Shown here piece by piece: positions 8,672-18,401 of a DNA stretch of 64,000 nt (the first letter of the stretch is position 1; each line of letters starts with the position of its first letter). The position numbers and the translations under genes are program-made. Below the pieces are notes generated by a model. It was not told the origin of the DNA. It saw only the letters and a list, made by a program, of their open reading frames with translations, and did no database searches. Source of the stretch: Salmonirosea aquatica (lineage in GTDB: Bacteria; Bacteroidota; Bacteroidia; Cytophagales; Spirosomataceae). Where the stretch lies: positions 4,066,501 to 4,130,500 of the forward strand of contig NZ_WHLY01000002.1 in assembly GCF_009296315.1 (NCBI RefSeq), written 5' to 3'.

Positions 8672-8691
8672 ACTGTCCGCTATCGGACAGT
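8672..8691. promoter_or_regulatory. Perfect inverted repeat, candidate PadR operator
   Basis: Arms ACTGTCCG and CGGACAGT, separated by CTAT, lie 105 bp before the ATG of the PadR gene. The length and symmetry fit a dimeric winged-helix regulator such as PadR. Assigning it to the adjacent PadR is an inference. A weaker relative occurs upstream of the second PadR gene at 56436-56450. Confidence 0.5.
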
Positions 8692-8796
8692 TTCGGCATG
8701 TTCGTTCAGACTAAAAAGGGCTCAGGATGCTTGAAACACATTTTCCATTTGCTGGCATTACATTTGATCAGCAAAAGTAGAACTAATGGTTTGCGA

Positions 8797-9141
8797 ATGG
8801 AACGGACATATCTGGGCGAATTTGAAGAAATAGTACTATTGACAGCGGCGGTGCTGGCCTTGCAAAACGATGCTTACGGTGTTGCGATTACCCACGAGAT
8901 TATCGAGGAAACGGGCCGCTCGGTCCGGTTGAATCAGGTGCATGCGGCCCTGCAAAGGTTGGAAGACAAAGGCATGGTGAAATCGCACATGGGCGAACCA
9001 ACGCCCGAGCGCGGTGGCCGACGCAAGCGGCTGTTCAATATCACGGCCTACGGGCAGCGTACCCTTCGGGATATTCAGGCCGTCCGCGAAAGCCTTTGGA
9101 GCCGTATGCAGGTACCCTTCCATCCAGCCTTAAACCTATGA
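8797..9141 (+). CDS. PadR-family transcriptional regulator
   Basis: 114 residues from the ATG at 8797 (MERTYLGEFEE). A longer frame back to 8698 crosses the likely promoter. The winged helix covers about residues 7-95, with the family words GEFEEIVLLT, DAYGVAI, LNQVHAALQRLEDKG and RGGRRKRLFNIT. Its stop overlaps the start of the permease gene (ATGA at 9138-9141), so the two are translationally coupled. PadR genes joined to prefix-domain MacB permeases recur in Cytophagales, and a second pair is at 56581. It probably represses its own operon through the inverted repeat at 8672. Confidence 0.88.
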   Translation: MERTYLGEFEEIVLLTAAVLALQNDAYGVAITHEIIEETGRSVRLNQVHAALQRLEDKGMVKSHMGEPTPERGGRRKRLFNITAYGQRTLRDIQAVRESLWSRMQVPFHPALNL

Positions 9142-11753
9142 ACACCCCCAAACCCCCGCGCCTGGCCGACCGCCTGCTGGAATGGCTGGTGGGCCCACAC
9201 CTGCTGGAATCCCTGCTGGGCGACCTGCACGAGGAATTCGACTACCAAGTCGGACGGGTTGGGGAAAAACGGGCCCGCTGGCGCTATTGGCGCGAGGTAC
9301 TGGGTTTTGTCAAACCCCGCTTCATCCGCGGACCTAAATCCATTCATTCAACCCCAAACCCTACAGACATGCTACGCAATTATTTGAAAATCGCCCTGAG
9401 GGGCCTGGTTAAGAACAAAGCCTACTCGGCTATCAACATTGGTGGATTGGCCGTAGGTATGGCCGTCGCGATGCTCATCGGCCTTTGGGTGTGGGATGAA
9501 TTGACGTACGACCATTACCATGAAAACCACGACCGTATCGCGCAAGTATGGCAGAGCCGCACTAGCAATGGCGAAATAACAACGCGCATCACCGTACCGA
9601 GACCGCTGGAAATGTCGTTGCGCAATGAGTATTCCGACTATTTCGACCATATCGTGATGAGTAGCTGGACGCTACGCGGAGTCGTAGCGTATGGCAATAC
9701 ACAATTAGTGAAAGAAGGCAACTATATGCAACCTGCCGCTCCCGAGATGCTGAGTCTGGAAATCCTGGCGGGTCAAAAGGACGGCTTACAGGAGATTAAC
9801 TCGATCATGCTGGCAGCTTCCACGGCGAAGGGGCTTTTTGGCGATGAAGACCCGATTGGGAAGATCGTGAGGTTCGACAACGAGCATAACTTGAAAGTGA
9901 CGGGCATTTTTGCCGATATTCCAGCCAGCGATTCTTTCAACGAAACTACCTTTATCATTCCCTGGGAGCATCTAGTGGCCAATACCGAATGGATAAGGAA
10001 CGCTGCTGACCAATGGGGTAATAATTCGTTCCGGCTATTTGTGCAGCTTGCCGATAATGCGACAATGTCGGAAGTAAGTGCCAAGATAAAAGATATAAAA
10101 TTAAAGGCTAATCCCGAACTCGCTGACCAAAATCCGCAGTTCCTCCTACTGCCGATGAACGACTGGCATCTGAGATCCACATTCGAGAACGGTGTGCAGT
10201 CGGGTGGGGGATTTGAAAACGTCTGGCTGTTCGGATTCATCGGGGCGTTTGTCCTGTTGCTGGCTTGCATCAATTTTATGAATCTCAGCACTGCCCGTTC
10301 CGAGAAACGTGCGCGGGAAGTCGGCATCCGCAAGGCGGTGGGGTCAGTACGTTCGCAGTTGGTGAGCCAGTTTCTGAGTGAATCGTTTCTGGTGGTCGGA
10401 CTAGCGTTTTGGATCGCTGTGCTGCTGGTACTTCTTTCTATTCCTGCTTTCAATACTTTGGCGGACAAACAAATTACTTTTCCCTGGGAAAATCTTTATT
10501 TCTGGGGTATTTCCTTGTTCTTCATTGTTGTCACGGCGATGCTGTCCGGCAGCTACCCGGCTTTGTACCTATCCTCTTTCCAGCCCGTAAAAGTCTTGAA
10601 GGGTACTTTTAGAGTAGGTCGCTACGCTGCTTTACCACGCAAAGTGCTGGTCGTGCTGCAATTCACGGTGTCGGTGGCTTTGATTATAGGCACGGTGACG
10701 GTTTTCAGGCAAGTTCAGTTTACCAAAAACCGTCCCATCGGCTATGACCGTGCCGGACTGGTGCAAATCCCGTTGACTGAGGGCGCATTCGGTGGAAAAT
10801 ATGCCTTCATCCGCAACGAACTCATTAATTCTGGGGCTGTCGTAGATATGTCCGCGACCAGCAACCCGACGACGGAGGTATACTATGGTCGCGGCGGCTT
10901 CAAGTGGGCAGGCATGCCGGACGATTTTCAGGCTAGTTTCTCCTGGATCTGGGTTTCGCCCGACTATGTTAAATCGCTTGGCATGAAAATTATCGCAGGC
11001 CGGGACTTTTCGCCTGACTTCCCATCCGACTCCAACGCAATACTGCTGAACAAAACTGCTGTGGAATACATGGGGCTTTCAGACCCGGTCGGTACAACAC
11101 TACGGGAAGAGGGCGGCAGGGGGATGAAAGTGATTGGTATCGTGGACGACATAGTGATGGACTCTCCCTACGAACCTGTTAAGCCCTCAGTGTATGATTT
11201 TAACAGGGGGCCTGTCCGCTTTTACCATCTCCGACTCACTCCCAATCAAAGTGCCAGCAGAAGCATCGCTACTGTCGAAAGCGTTTTCAAGAAAAACTTC
11301 CCTCAATTACCTTTCGAGTACAAGTTTGTGGATGAAGAATACGCTGCCAAATTTGCCGCCGAGGAGCGCATTGGGAAGCTGGCAGGGATGTTCACCCTGC
11401 TTGCCATTCTGATCAGTTGCCTGGGGCTGTTCGGCCTGGCCTCCTACGTGGCCGAGCAACGCACCAAAGAAATCGGCATCCGCAAGGTACTTGGTGCGAG
11501 CGTGGCCAGTTTGTGGCGGCTGCTGTCGAAAGATTTTGTGTTTCTGGTGCTCATCGCCCTACTAATCGCCGTGCCGCTGGCCTGGTATTTCATGGAGGGG
11601 TGGCTGCAGAAGTACACCTATCGCACAGAATTATCCTGGTGGATTTTTGCGGTTTCGGGTGCGGGAGCAGTAGCCCTTACGCTATTCACTGTGAGCTTTC
11701 AGAGCATTAAAGCCGCTCTGATGAACCCTGTCAAATCACTTCGTTCGGAATAA
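9138..11753 (+). CDS. MacB/FtsX-type ABC permease with permease prefix domain
   Basis: 871 residues from the ATG at 9138, which overlaps the PadR stop. Residues 1-75 form the permease prefix domain (LLESLLGDLHEEFDYQVG). A first membrane segment, a periplasmic MacB core and three membrane segments with LACINFMNLSTARSEKRAREVGI follow. The unit then repeats and ends with the ISCLGLFGLASYVAEQRTKEIGI box and NPVKSLRSE. This two-unit, eight-segment layout is usual for these Bacteroidota proteins. No MacB-type ATPase is encoded nearby, so it must share one or act differently. Its substrate is unknown. Confidence 0.87.
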   Translation: MNTPKPPRLADRLLEWLVGPHLLESLLGDLHEEFDYQVGRVGEKRARWRYWREVLGFVKPRFIRGPKSIHSTPNPTDMLRNYLKIALRGLVKNKAYSAINIGGLAVGMAVAMLIGLWVWDELTYDHYHENHDRIAQVWQSRTSNGEITTRITVPRPLEMSLRNEYSDYFDHIVMSSWTLRGVVAYGNTQLVKEGNYMQPAAPEMLSLEILAGQKDGLQEINSIMLAASTAKGLFGDEDPIGKIVRFDNEHNLKVTGIFADIPASDSFNETTFIIPWEHLVANTEWIRNAADQWGNNSFRLFVQLADNATMSEVSAKIKDIKLKANPELADQNPQFLLLPMNDWHLRSTFENGVQSGGGFENVWLFGFIGAFVLLLACINFMNLSTARSEKRAREVGIRKAVGSVRSQLVSQFLSESFLVVGLAFWIAVLLVLLSIPAFNTLADKQITFPWENLYFWGISLFFIVVTAMLSGSYPALYLSSFQPVKVLKGTFRVGRYAALPRKVLVVLQFTVSVALIIGTVTVFRQVQFTKNRPIGYDRAGLVQIPLTEGAFGGKYAFIRNELINSGAVVDMSATSNPTTEVYYGRGGFKWAGMPDDFQASFSWIWVSPDYVKSLGMKIIAGRDFSPDFPSDSNAILLNKTAVEYMGLSDPVGTTLREEGGRGMKVIGIVDDIVMDSPYEPVKPSVYDFNRGPVRFYHLRLTPNQSASRSIATVESVFKKNFPQLPFEYKFVDEEYAAKFAAEERIGKLAGMFTLLAILISCLGLFGLASYVAEQRTKEIGIRKVLGASVASLWRLLSKDFVFLVLIALLIAVPLAWYFMEGWLQKYTYRTELSWWIFAVSGAGAVALTLFTVSFQSIKAALMNPVKSLRSE
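9201..9383 (+). repeat. Near-identical DNA segment, copy 1 (prefix-domain coding)
   Basis: 183 bp matching 11817-11999 at 173 positions (94.5%) without gaps. It covers the prefix domain up to the MLRNYL box. The sequences beyond both ends diverge sharply. Confidence 0.85.
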
Positions 11754-11756
11754 ACC

Positions 11757-14399
11757 ATGAAGCCTGTTCCACCCCGCCTGGCTGACCGCCTGCTGCAATG
11801 GCTGGTAGCGCCGCAACTGCTGGAATCCCTGCTGGGCGACCTGCACGAGGAGTTCGACTACCAAGTCGGACGGGTTGGGGAAAAACGGGCCCGCTGGCGC
11901 TACTGGCGCGAGGTACTGGGATTTGTCAAACCCCGCTTCATCCGCCGACCCAAATCCATTTACTCAACCCCAAACACTACGGATATGCTACGCAATTATC
12001 TGACTGTCGCTTTTCGAAATCTGTGGCATCATAAGGCTTTCACAGCGATCAACATGGTTGGTTTAGCTGTGGGGTTGGCCACCTGCCTGCTGATTATTCT
12101 CTTCGTGCACCACGAATTGAGTTATGATCGCTATCATGCCCACGCCGACCGCATTTACCGAATGACCTTGTATGGCCATGTGGATGAAAAAGACATGCAA
12201 CTGGCCTATGCTCCCGGACCGGCCGGGCAAGCGCTGCTGCGCGACTGTCCGGGCATAGAAATGGTAACCCGACTCCGTAAGGAGGGCGATTTTTTGGTTA
12301 AGAACGGCCGCGATGTCATCAAAGAAAAACACGTGGCTTTTGTCGATTCCAATTTCTTCTCGGTTTTCACAATTCCGATGCTGAAAGGCCACCGGACGAA
12401 AGCCCTGGTCGAGCCGAACACGCTGGTGCTTACCGAAACAAGCGCCCGGAAATATTTTGGCCAGGCCAATCCGATCGGCAAAACGCTCACGATGGGTCAT
12501 CTGGGAGTTTTTCGAATAACCGGCGTCTGCGCCGACGTGCCTTCCAATACACATTTTCAGTACGATATGTTTGCCTCCCTTCCTTCGGTTAAGACAGGCA
12601 GTAAATGGATGGCTAGTGGAGCGTATACGTATCTGCGGCTTCGGGATGGCTACCCTATCGGTCAGGTAGAGGCAGTCAGTCAGGGGTTTCTAAATAAATA
12701 CATGGCCTCGGAAATTAAGGAGTTCTTCGGAATTACCCTGGATGATTTTTTGCAAAAAGGCAATCGGTTTGGCTTTATGTTCCAACCTCTGACCGACATT
12801 CACCTGCATTCCAATCTGGACGATGAGCTGGAGGCCAACAGTGAAAGTAGATATCTTTATATTTTTTCGGCTATTGCCCTGTTTATTCTCCTGCTGGCCT
12901 GCATTAATTTCATGAATTTAAGCACTGCCGGATCGGTCGGGCGTTCGAAAGAAGTGGGCATTCGTAAAGTGCTCGGTTCCATTCGGAAGCAGTTAATCAA
13001 TCAATTCCTGGCCGAGTCGATTCTGGTAACGTTTCTGGCGCTGGGCCTGGCCCTGGTACTCGTCATATTTCTACTGCCGAGCTTCAATGAACTGGCCGGC
13101 AAACACTTCACGTACCGTGCAGTCATCAGTGGCAGGATGCTGCCGGGCATCGTGCTGGCCTGTCTGGCGATTGGCCTATTGGCGGGCAGCTATCCCGCTT
13201 TTGTGCTGTCGTCGTTCCGTCCAATAGCGGTTTTGAAAGGCGGTTTGTCAGCCGGCCCACGAAGTGGCTGGTTACGAAGCACGTTGGTTACGGTTCAGTT
13301 TGTAGTGTCGATTACCATGATTGTTGCCACCATCGTGGCCAACCAGCAGCTCCATTTCATTCAGCATAAAAAGCTTGGTTTTGACAAAGAACAATTGCTT
13401 ATCCTGCACGATACGTACGTAATGGGGCCAAAACTGAATGCCTTTAAGGAAGAACTATCCAAAATGGCCTCGATCAACCGGGTAGCAATGGCGGGTTTCC
13501 TGCCGGCTGGAGCATCCAACCAAAGTGTCGATGGGATTCAGGTTCGAAACGGTTCACAGGTCAAGACGTACCGAAACAAAGGGTATTATGTCGATGAAGA
13601 TTATTTACCTACGCTAGGCATTCGACTGGTACAGGGACGAAATTTTGCGGGGACATCTCCTGCCGAAGAGTCGAAAGTCCTGATTAACGAAGCGGCGGTC
13701 CTAGCCTATGGCTTCACAAATCCCATCGGGGAACAGATTTCCATAATCGGCGATGGCACTGAGGGCAGCAAACGTACCTACACGGTCGTGGGCGTTGTAA
13801 AGAATTTTCATTTCGAATCGATGCGGCAGCACATAGCTCCTCTGGTCGTGTTTTATGGTCACGAGAATGGGCAGTTGGCTTTACGTATCCAAACGAGCGA
13901 TATAAGCGGCCTCCTGCATACGATTGAGCAGCGATGGAAAGCGCAGACCGACAGTCCGTTTGAGTATTCCTTTCTGGACGAACGCTTCAACACCATCTAC
14001 CAGTCCGAACAACGTCTTAGCCGACTGGTGGGTATTTTTGCCGGCTTAGCCGTACTGATTGCCTGCTTGGGTTTGTTCGGACTGGCAGCACTAACAACCC
14101 ATCAGCGGACAAAGGAAATTGGCGTGCGTAAAGTCCTGGGCGCATCGATTACCAGTGTGGTAGTACTATTGTCGAAAGATTTTTTGAGGCTGGTTATTCT
14201 TGCCCTGATCATTGCCTCTCCCCTGGCCTGGTACGCCATGAGTCGCTGGCTGCAGGGCTTTGCCTACAGGATCGACCTGGCGTGGTGGTACTTTGCGCTG
14301 GCTGGCCTTCTGGCGGTGGGCATTGCCCTGCTGACAGTCAGCTTCCAGAGCGTCAGGGCTGCGTTGATGAACCCGGTGAAGAGCCTGCGCAGCGAATAG
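11757..14399 (+). CDS. MacB/FtsX-type ABC permease with permease prefix domain (tandem paralogue)
   Basis: 880 residues, starting 3 bp after the previous stop, so it belongs to the same operon. It has the same architecture: prefix domain (1-80), membrane segment near 105-125, MacB core, membrane block with LACINFMNLSTAGSVGRSKEVGI, second core, and a second block with IACLGLFGLAALTTHQRTKEIGV ending NPVKSLRSE. The transmembrane parts are only moderately similar to the upstream paralogue, although the prefix domain is almost identical at DNA level. Together the two could form a heterodimer. The next gene is convergent after a 55-bp spacer. Confidence 0.87.
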   Translation: MKPVPPRLADRLLQWLVAPQLLESLLGDLHEEFDYQVGRVGEKRARWRYWREVLGFVKPRFIRRPKSIYSTPNTTDMLRNYLTVAFRNLWHHKAFTAINMVGLAVGLATCLLIILFVHHELSYDRYHAHADRIYRMTLYGHVDEKDMQLAYAPGPAGQALLRDCPGIEMVTRLRKEGDFLVKNGRDVIKEKHVAFVDSNFFSVFTIPMLKGHRTKALVEPNTLVLTETSARKYFGQANPIGKTLTMGHLGVFRITGVCADVPSNTHFQYDMFASLPSVKTGSKWMASGAYTYLRLRDGYPIGQVEAVSQGFLNKYMASEIKEFFGITLDDFLQKGNRFGFMFQPLTDIHLHSNLDDELEANSESRYLYIFSAIALFILLLACINFMNLSTAGSVGRSKEVGIRKVLGSIRKQLINQFLAESILVTFLALGLALVLVIFLLPSFNELAGKHFTYRAVISGRMLPGIVLACLAIGLLAGSYPAFVLSSFRPIAVLKGGLSAGPRSGWLRSTLVTVQFVVSITMIVATIVANQQLHFIQHKKLGFDKEQLLILHDTYVMGPKLNAFKEELSKMASINRVAMAGFLPAGASNQSVDGIQVRNGSQVKTYRNKGYYVDEDYLPTLGIRLVQGRNFAGTSPAEESKVLINEAAVLAYGFTNPIGEQISIIGDGTEGSKRTYTVVGVVKNFHFESMRQHIAPLVVFYGHENGQLALRIQTSDISGLLHTIEQRWKAQTDSPFEYSFLDERFNTIYQSEQRLSRLVGIFAGLAVLIACLGLFGLAALTTHQRTKEIGVRKVLGASITSVVVLLSKDFLRLVILALIIASPLAWYAMSRWLQGFAYRIDLAWWYFALAGLLAVGIALLTVSFQSVRAALMNPVKSLRSE
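11817..11999 (+). repeat. Near-identical DNA segment, copy 2 (prefix-domain coding)
   Basis: Partner of 9201-9383: 10 mismatches in 183 bp, no gaps. Confidence 0.85.
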
Positions 14400-14454
14400 C
14401 AAGAGAATGAGGTAAATTCTAAGGCCGCAGACCTGGGTACCTTACCAAAGTCTG

Positions 14455-15540
14455 CTACTGTTTGGGAAAGTACCCTGTCATGATCAATTCATTCACATTC
14501 TTGAACCGCTTGTTGGGTTTTAGGTACTGAGCCAGAAACTCGTATACTTTAAGCCTTATCTCCTTGGCTCCGAAATTATCGATGCGATCGAAGGTGTGGC
14601 CGCCGGGTATTTCCTGATAGATCTCGTACTCGAATTTTTTGCCCTCCGCTTTTAAGGATTTGATCAGGTGCTCTACCTCCAGCACGTTTACATCTTCATC
14701 GATGGTATTGGTATGAATCAACAGCGGTGTTTTTAATTTGTGCGCGTTCCAGGCTGGTGAGCGGCGGCGGTATTCATTCACGTTTTGGTCTGCCGATTTA
14801 CCAATATGATAATCAGCGGAGTACATGTCGCGGTATCCCTGACTTTTATATCCCATGCGGGCAATCAGATCACTCACGGGTACCCCGGCGTAACCTACCT
14901 GGTAATCGTCAGGATGTTCGAAAAGGTTGAGCAGGGTGATCATGCCGCCGTGGCTCCATCCAAGAATTCCGACCCGGTCCTTGTCGACAAAATCGTAGTT
15001 TTTCAGGATGTAATCCCGGCTGGCGTTCACGTCTTCCACTTCCAGTCCGCCGTAGTCGATCATCCGGTAAAATCCCGCGCCGTAGCCCGTACTGCCCCGG
15101 TACTCGGGCGCTACCACGATATATTCCTGCGCCACAAGTTCGTGGATGATGTGCGCATAGGCCGTGTTGAAATTACTATGTACCCCACCGTGTGGAAGTA
15201 CCAGTAAGGGGTACTTCTTTTTAAGGTCCAGCTTGGCGGGTATAAAGACATAGGAAGAAAACCGGACTGGGTTTTTGGCTCCCTGACCCGTCGGATTTTT
15301 TACGACCGCCGGGGGCGGACCCGTAATGATTACTTTATCTACATAGGCTACATCGGCGAGCCGCTGGTGCCAGGATACGTCGTCGATGGCCTTGTCCAGG
15401 TTGTCAAAGCTATGCTTCATGCCTTCCACCTGCCGTTGTAAATCGGCTACCTGTTGTTCGAGGGAAGACGAGGATTTGTCCTGAGCCCGGCTGACCTGAC
15501 CCAGCGCCAGGGCAAAAACGAGTACGACTAGATTTTTCAT
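14455..15540 (-). CDS. Secreted alpha/beta hydrolase, S9 prolyl-oligopeptidase type
   Basis: 361 residues. A signal peptide ends near SRAQ (20), and a predicted coiled coil covers about 25-58 (SSLEQQVADLQRQVEGM). The catalytic domain follows with LPHGG oxyanion region (116-119), nucleophile elbow GWSHGG (Ser196), an acidic residue in NTIDED (about 281-283) and His315 in PGGHTF. The triad order and APEYRGSTGYG match peptidase S9. The hydrolase is short because the usual beta-propeller is replaced by the coiled coil. It is the last gene of the eight-gene minus-strand run headed by SusC at 30121, 44 bp after the M14 gene. Confidence 0.82.
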   Translation of the reverse strand: MKNLVVLVFALALGQVSRAQDKSSSSLEQQVADLQRQVEGMKHSFDNLDKAIDDVSWHQRLADVAYVDKVIITGPPPAVVKNPTGQGAKNPVRFSSYVFIPAKLDLKKKYPLLVLPHGGVHSNFNTAYAHIIHELVAQEYIVVAPEYRGSTGYGAGFYRMIDYGGLEVEDVNASRDYILKNYDFVDKDRVGILGWSHGGMITLLNLFEHPDDYQVGYAGVPVSDLIARMGYKSQGYRDMYSADYHIGKSADQNVNEYRRRSPAWNAHKLKTPLLIHTNTIDEDVNVLEVEHLIKSLKAEGKKFEYEIYQEIPGGHTFDRIDNFGAKEIRLKVYEFLAQYLKPNKRFKNVNELIMTGYFPKQ

Positions 15541-15584
15541 GAATCGGAGAAAAGTTTGAAAAAAAGGTACCTGGTACTTTGCCG

Positions 15585-18314
15585 TTAATCGGCCGTGGAG
15601 TACAGTTGATTGAACATGAGCTTGAAGGTACCGTGCGACTGAGCGCGGAAGGTAATCTCCGGACCGTAGACGTACAGTTTGCCCGCACCCACCGAGGCTT
15701 CAAAGGCCGTTACGCCGCCCTGAAGGTAGGCCTGCCCCCAGGCCCAGCCGCTACGCAGCGGCTTGTCGGTCGGGAACCAGGCCAGCGGCTTGATGGTACC
15801 TTTGGACAGGGCATCGGGCGAAATCGTGAAAACCGGACTGTCGTCAAAGTACACATCCGTTTTGGCATTCATACCCCAGGCAGCGCGTTGGGTGGTGTCG
15901 ACTTCTACCTGCAGGATGCTACCCGGAATGTAGTACTTTTCACCGGGCAGCGGCCGCTCTTTTCCAGCGCTGGTCATCTCTACCAGCGCGTCACGCACGG
16001 GTAGTCCCAGCTGAAAAGCCAGATTGGCGCTGCTCCCGATGGTGACGATGGTACCGCCCGCTTCCAGAAATTTTTTCAGTTGGGGAATGGATTTTCCGGC
16101 GGAGATACTCCCCATAGTCGCATGGTATTCGGCCGGGATTTCCTCTTCCTTGGGCTCACGACGGGAGTATCCCCGCCCAACCGACTGGCCCGTAACTCCC
16201 GGAATGGCGCGGGTCACAAACACAATGACATCGTATTTTTGGCGCAGATCGCCCGCGTCGATTTCCTTAGCAAATAATTGCCGGATCGGAAAATGATATT
16301 GTTCCATAATCCACCGTACCCAGCCCGAAGGCATTGAACCGCCGTAGCCGTCCCAGAGGGCAATACGGCGGGGTTTGACTGCTGCTAAGGAAGTTGCAGC
16401 GGGTTTTTTAGCCACAGCCTCCACCTTAAGGCCAAGTTCCCTGGCCGATTTTTCCAGGATGGTGGTGGCTTTGGCGCTCGCCAGCACATAAAAATCGCCC
16501 TGATTCGGCCCGGGAGCCGTGAGGCGACTGATCCCAATTCCGGCAGCCAGCAGGTCATTTACGGCCACGAACGAATTGTTGCTTCCGGCGCTTAGCTCGT
16601 AGCCGTTGCTGGTTCTGGCGGTCGGCATGGTACCCTGTGACCTTTGAATTTCCCCGTACGGAATCACCTCGAAGGGTCCCGTAAAATCATCGAGCTGCCG
16701 GTCGAACTTCACGCCCATTTGGTAAGCCAATGTCCAGCCAGCCGCATCGTAGGGACGTACCGGCGGACCGCCCTGATACTGAAAATCGTTGGGGTAATCC
16801 TGCGGCTCGAACATATCCAGAATGTGCGGACGGAAGGCCTGGGCTGACTTAACGATGTAGGAGCCCGACGAATAATTTTTTCCGGCTAGGGTAAAAGGAG
16901 AGGTGGCTTTATGAACCTGAATACCCGTTTTGATCAGGGCATTGACAAATGTCACGGCGGTGGGAAAATCGGTCTGATCCGCTGGAATCACGTACCCTCT
17001 CGGGTCGCGGAGTTTGGGATCTTTCAGCACGGCATCGTAATAACTCAGTGACGGAGACTGCGCAGTTCGCATATCTTTCTTATCGGCATTGATGGCCTCG
17101 GTGATGGCAGCAATCCGGCTGGGGTAAGGGGTCCAGTAGTCCTTACTGCCTCGTTCGATGGAGCTGCGCCCCATGTGGTAGATATTGTATAAAAGCTGAT
17201 CGTGATGGCGCGCAGCGTAGTCAAGCACCGCCCAGTTCAGTGACAGGGAATAGTCGATGGATTGCCGGAAATGCCAGGGTTGGGGTAGCACCGGGTTGGG
17301 CGTGTTATTGTTGGGAATCAGACGCTCAGGGACCAACGGAATGGTATCGGGGGTAGGATTGCCAATGATTTCGGTCAGCAGGCCGATCATGTTGTGAAAA
17401 TGGGTAGTGGTACGCAGGCCGCCGTTGTACCAGGTCGAAAAAGTTGAGCCATCGTGGCGGGTAAATCCCGGCTTGTCTTCCGCATTCAACCGGTTGTACA
17501 TCGCGGCCCCGAGGGCATCGATACCCGTCATCATCAGGGGATCGAACACGTAGTTGAACGGGTCGCGGTAGGGCGGACCCGCCAGTACCGAGCCCGCCGG
17601 ACCGCGCTGGTGGTGATTATACATGACCTGCGGAATCCATTCAACAAAAAGCTGGCGCCCCATGTTTTGGGATTCCTTCATATTCATGATGTAGAAATCC
17701 CGGTTGTTGTCGTGCCCGATGTACTTCTGGTAAAGACGGGGCAAAAATTCGAGCGAACGTTTCTTGGGGTCCGAGTCGCGCATGTACCAGTTGCTCACCA
17801 GTTCCTGACCGTCCGGATTGGCGTGAGTCAACAGTATGATTACATTATCCAGAATGTTCAGCGTTTCGGGATCTTTTCGGCTAGCCAGATTCCAAGCCGT
17901 TTCGATCAGCTGGTGAATGCCCACTGTCTCGGTCGCGTGCAGTCCGCCGTCGATCCATACGATGGCCTTGCCCTCATTGGCCAGGGCCCTGGCTTCGGCC
18001 TCGGTTAGGTTTTCGGCATGGGCCAGTTTTTGGGAGATTTCCTTGTATCGCGCCAGGTTTTTAAGATTTTCGGGCGAAGAAACGATAAACATGTACTGAT
18101 TCCGGCCTTCTTCCGTCTGTCCGATGGTCGTGAGTTTCATGCGGTCGGAAGCCGCCGCCAGTTTCTTGAAATAGCGTTCGGTTTGGGTGAAGTTGGTCAG
18201 ATGGTAATCGTCGCCGATGGCAAAGCCGAAATGTTCTTTGGGAGTGGGAATGTTCTGGGCAAAAGCGCTGGCATATGGCAGCAGTAAAAAGAAGGTAAAG
18301 ATTTGTCGGCGCAT
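15585..18314 (-). CDS. Secreted M14-family zinc carboxypeptidase
   Basis: 909 residues with a signal peptide ending near AFAQ (20). The M14 domain has the zinc motif HATE (His126, Glu129) in WIDGGLHATETV. NPDGQEL, the NNRD segment and a third histidine region (YNHHQRGP) follow. The large C-terminal half (about 400-909) contains a flavodoxin/glutamine-amidotransferase-like stretch (RIALWDGYGGSMPSGWVRW). This is common in long Bacteroidota M14 proteins that are often annotated only as M14 zinc carboxypeptidase. It probably trims peptides in the periplasm or at the surface and fits the peptidase-rich operon. Confidence 0.83.
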   Translation of the reverse strand: MRRQIFTFFLLLPYASAFAQNIPTPKEHFGFAIGDDYHLTNFTQTERYFKKLAAASDRMKLTTIGQTEEGRNQYMFIVSSPENLKNLARYKEISQKLAHAENLTEAEARALANEGKAIVWIDGGLHATETVGIHQLIETAWNLASRKDPETLNILDNVIILLTHANPDGQELVSNWYMRDSDPKKRSLEFLPRLYQKYIGHDNNRDFYIMNMKESQNMGRQLFVEWIPQVMYNHHQRGPAGSVLAGPPYRDPFNYVFDPLMMTGIDALGAAMYNRLNAEDKPGFTRHDGSTFSTWYNGGLRTTTHFHNMIGLLTEIIGNPTPDTIPLVPERLIPNNNTPNPVLPQPWHFRQSIDYSLSLNWAVLDYAARHHDQLLYNIYHMGRSSIERGSKDYWTPYPSRIAAITEAINADKKDMRTAQSPSLSYYDAVLKDPKLRDPRGYVIPADQTDFPTAVTFVNALIKTGIQVHKATSPFTLAGKNYSSGSYIVKSAQAFRPHILDMFEPQDYPNDFQYQGGPPVRPYDAAGWTLAYQMGVKFDRQLDDFTGPFEVIPYGEIQRSQGTMPTARTSNGYELSAGSNNSFVAVNDLLAAGIGISRLTAPGPNQGDFYVLASAKATTILEKSARELGLKVEAVAKKPAATSLAAVKPRRIALWDGYGGSMPSGWVRWIMEQYHFPIRQLFAKEIDAGDLRQKYDVIVFVTRAIPGVTGQSVGRGYSRREPKEEEIPAEYHATMGSISAGKSIPQLKKFLEAGGTIVTIGSSANLAFQLGLPVRDALVEMTSAGKERPLPGEKYYIPGSILQVEVDTTQRAAWGMNAKTDVYFDDSPVFTISPDALSKGTIKPLAWFPTDKPLRSGWAWGQAYLQGGVTAFEASVGAGKLYVYGPEITFRAQSHGTFKLMFNQLYSTAD

Positions 18315-18401
18315 GTGTTGGGTACTTATAAATACGAAAAATGGTTGGGGCCGGAATAAGATATTTTGAGTGTATTAAAATGATCCTCTTCAAACCGTTC
18401 G

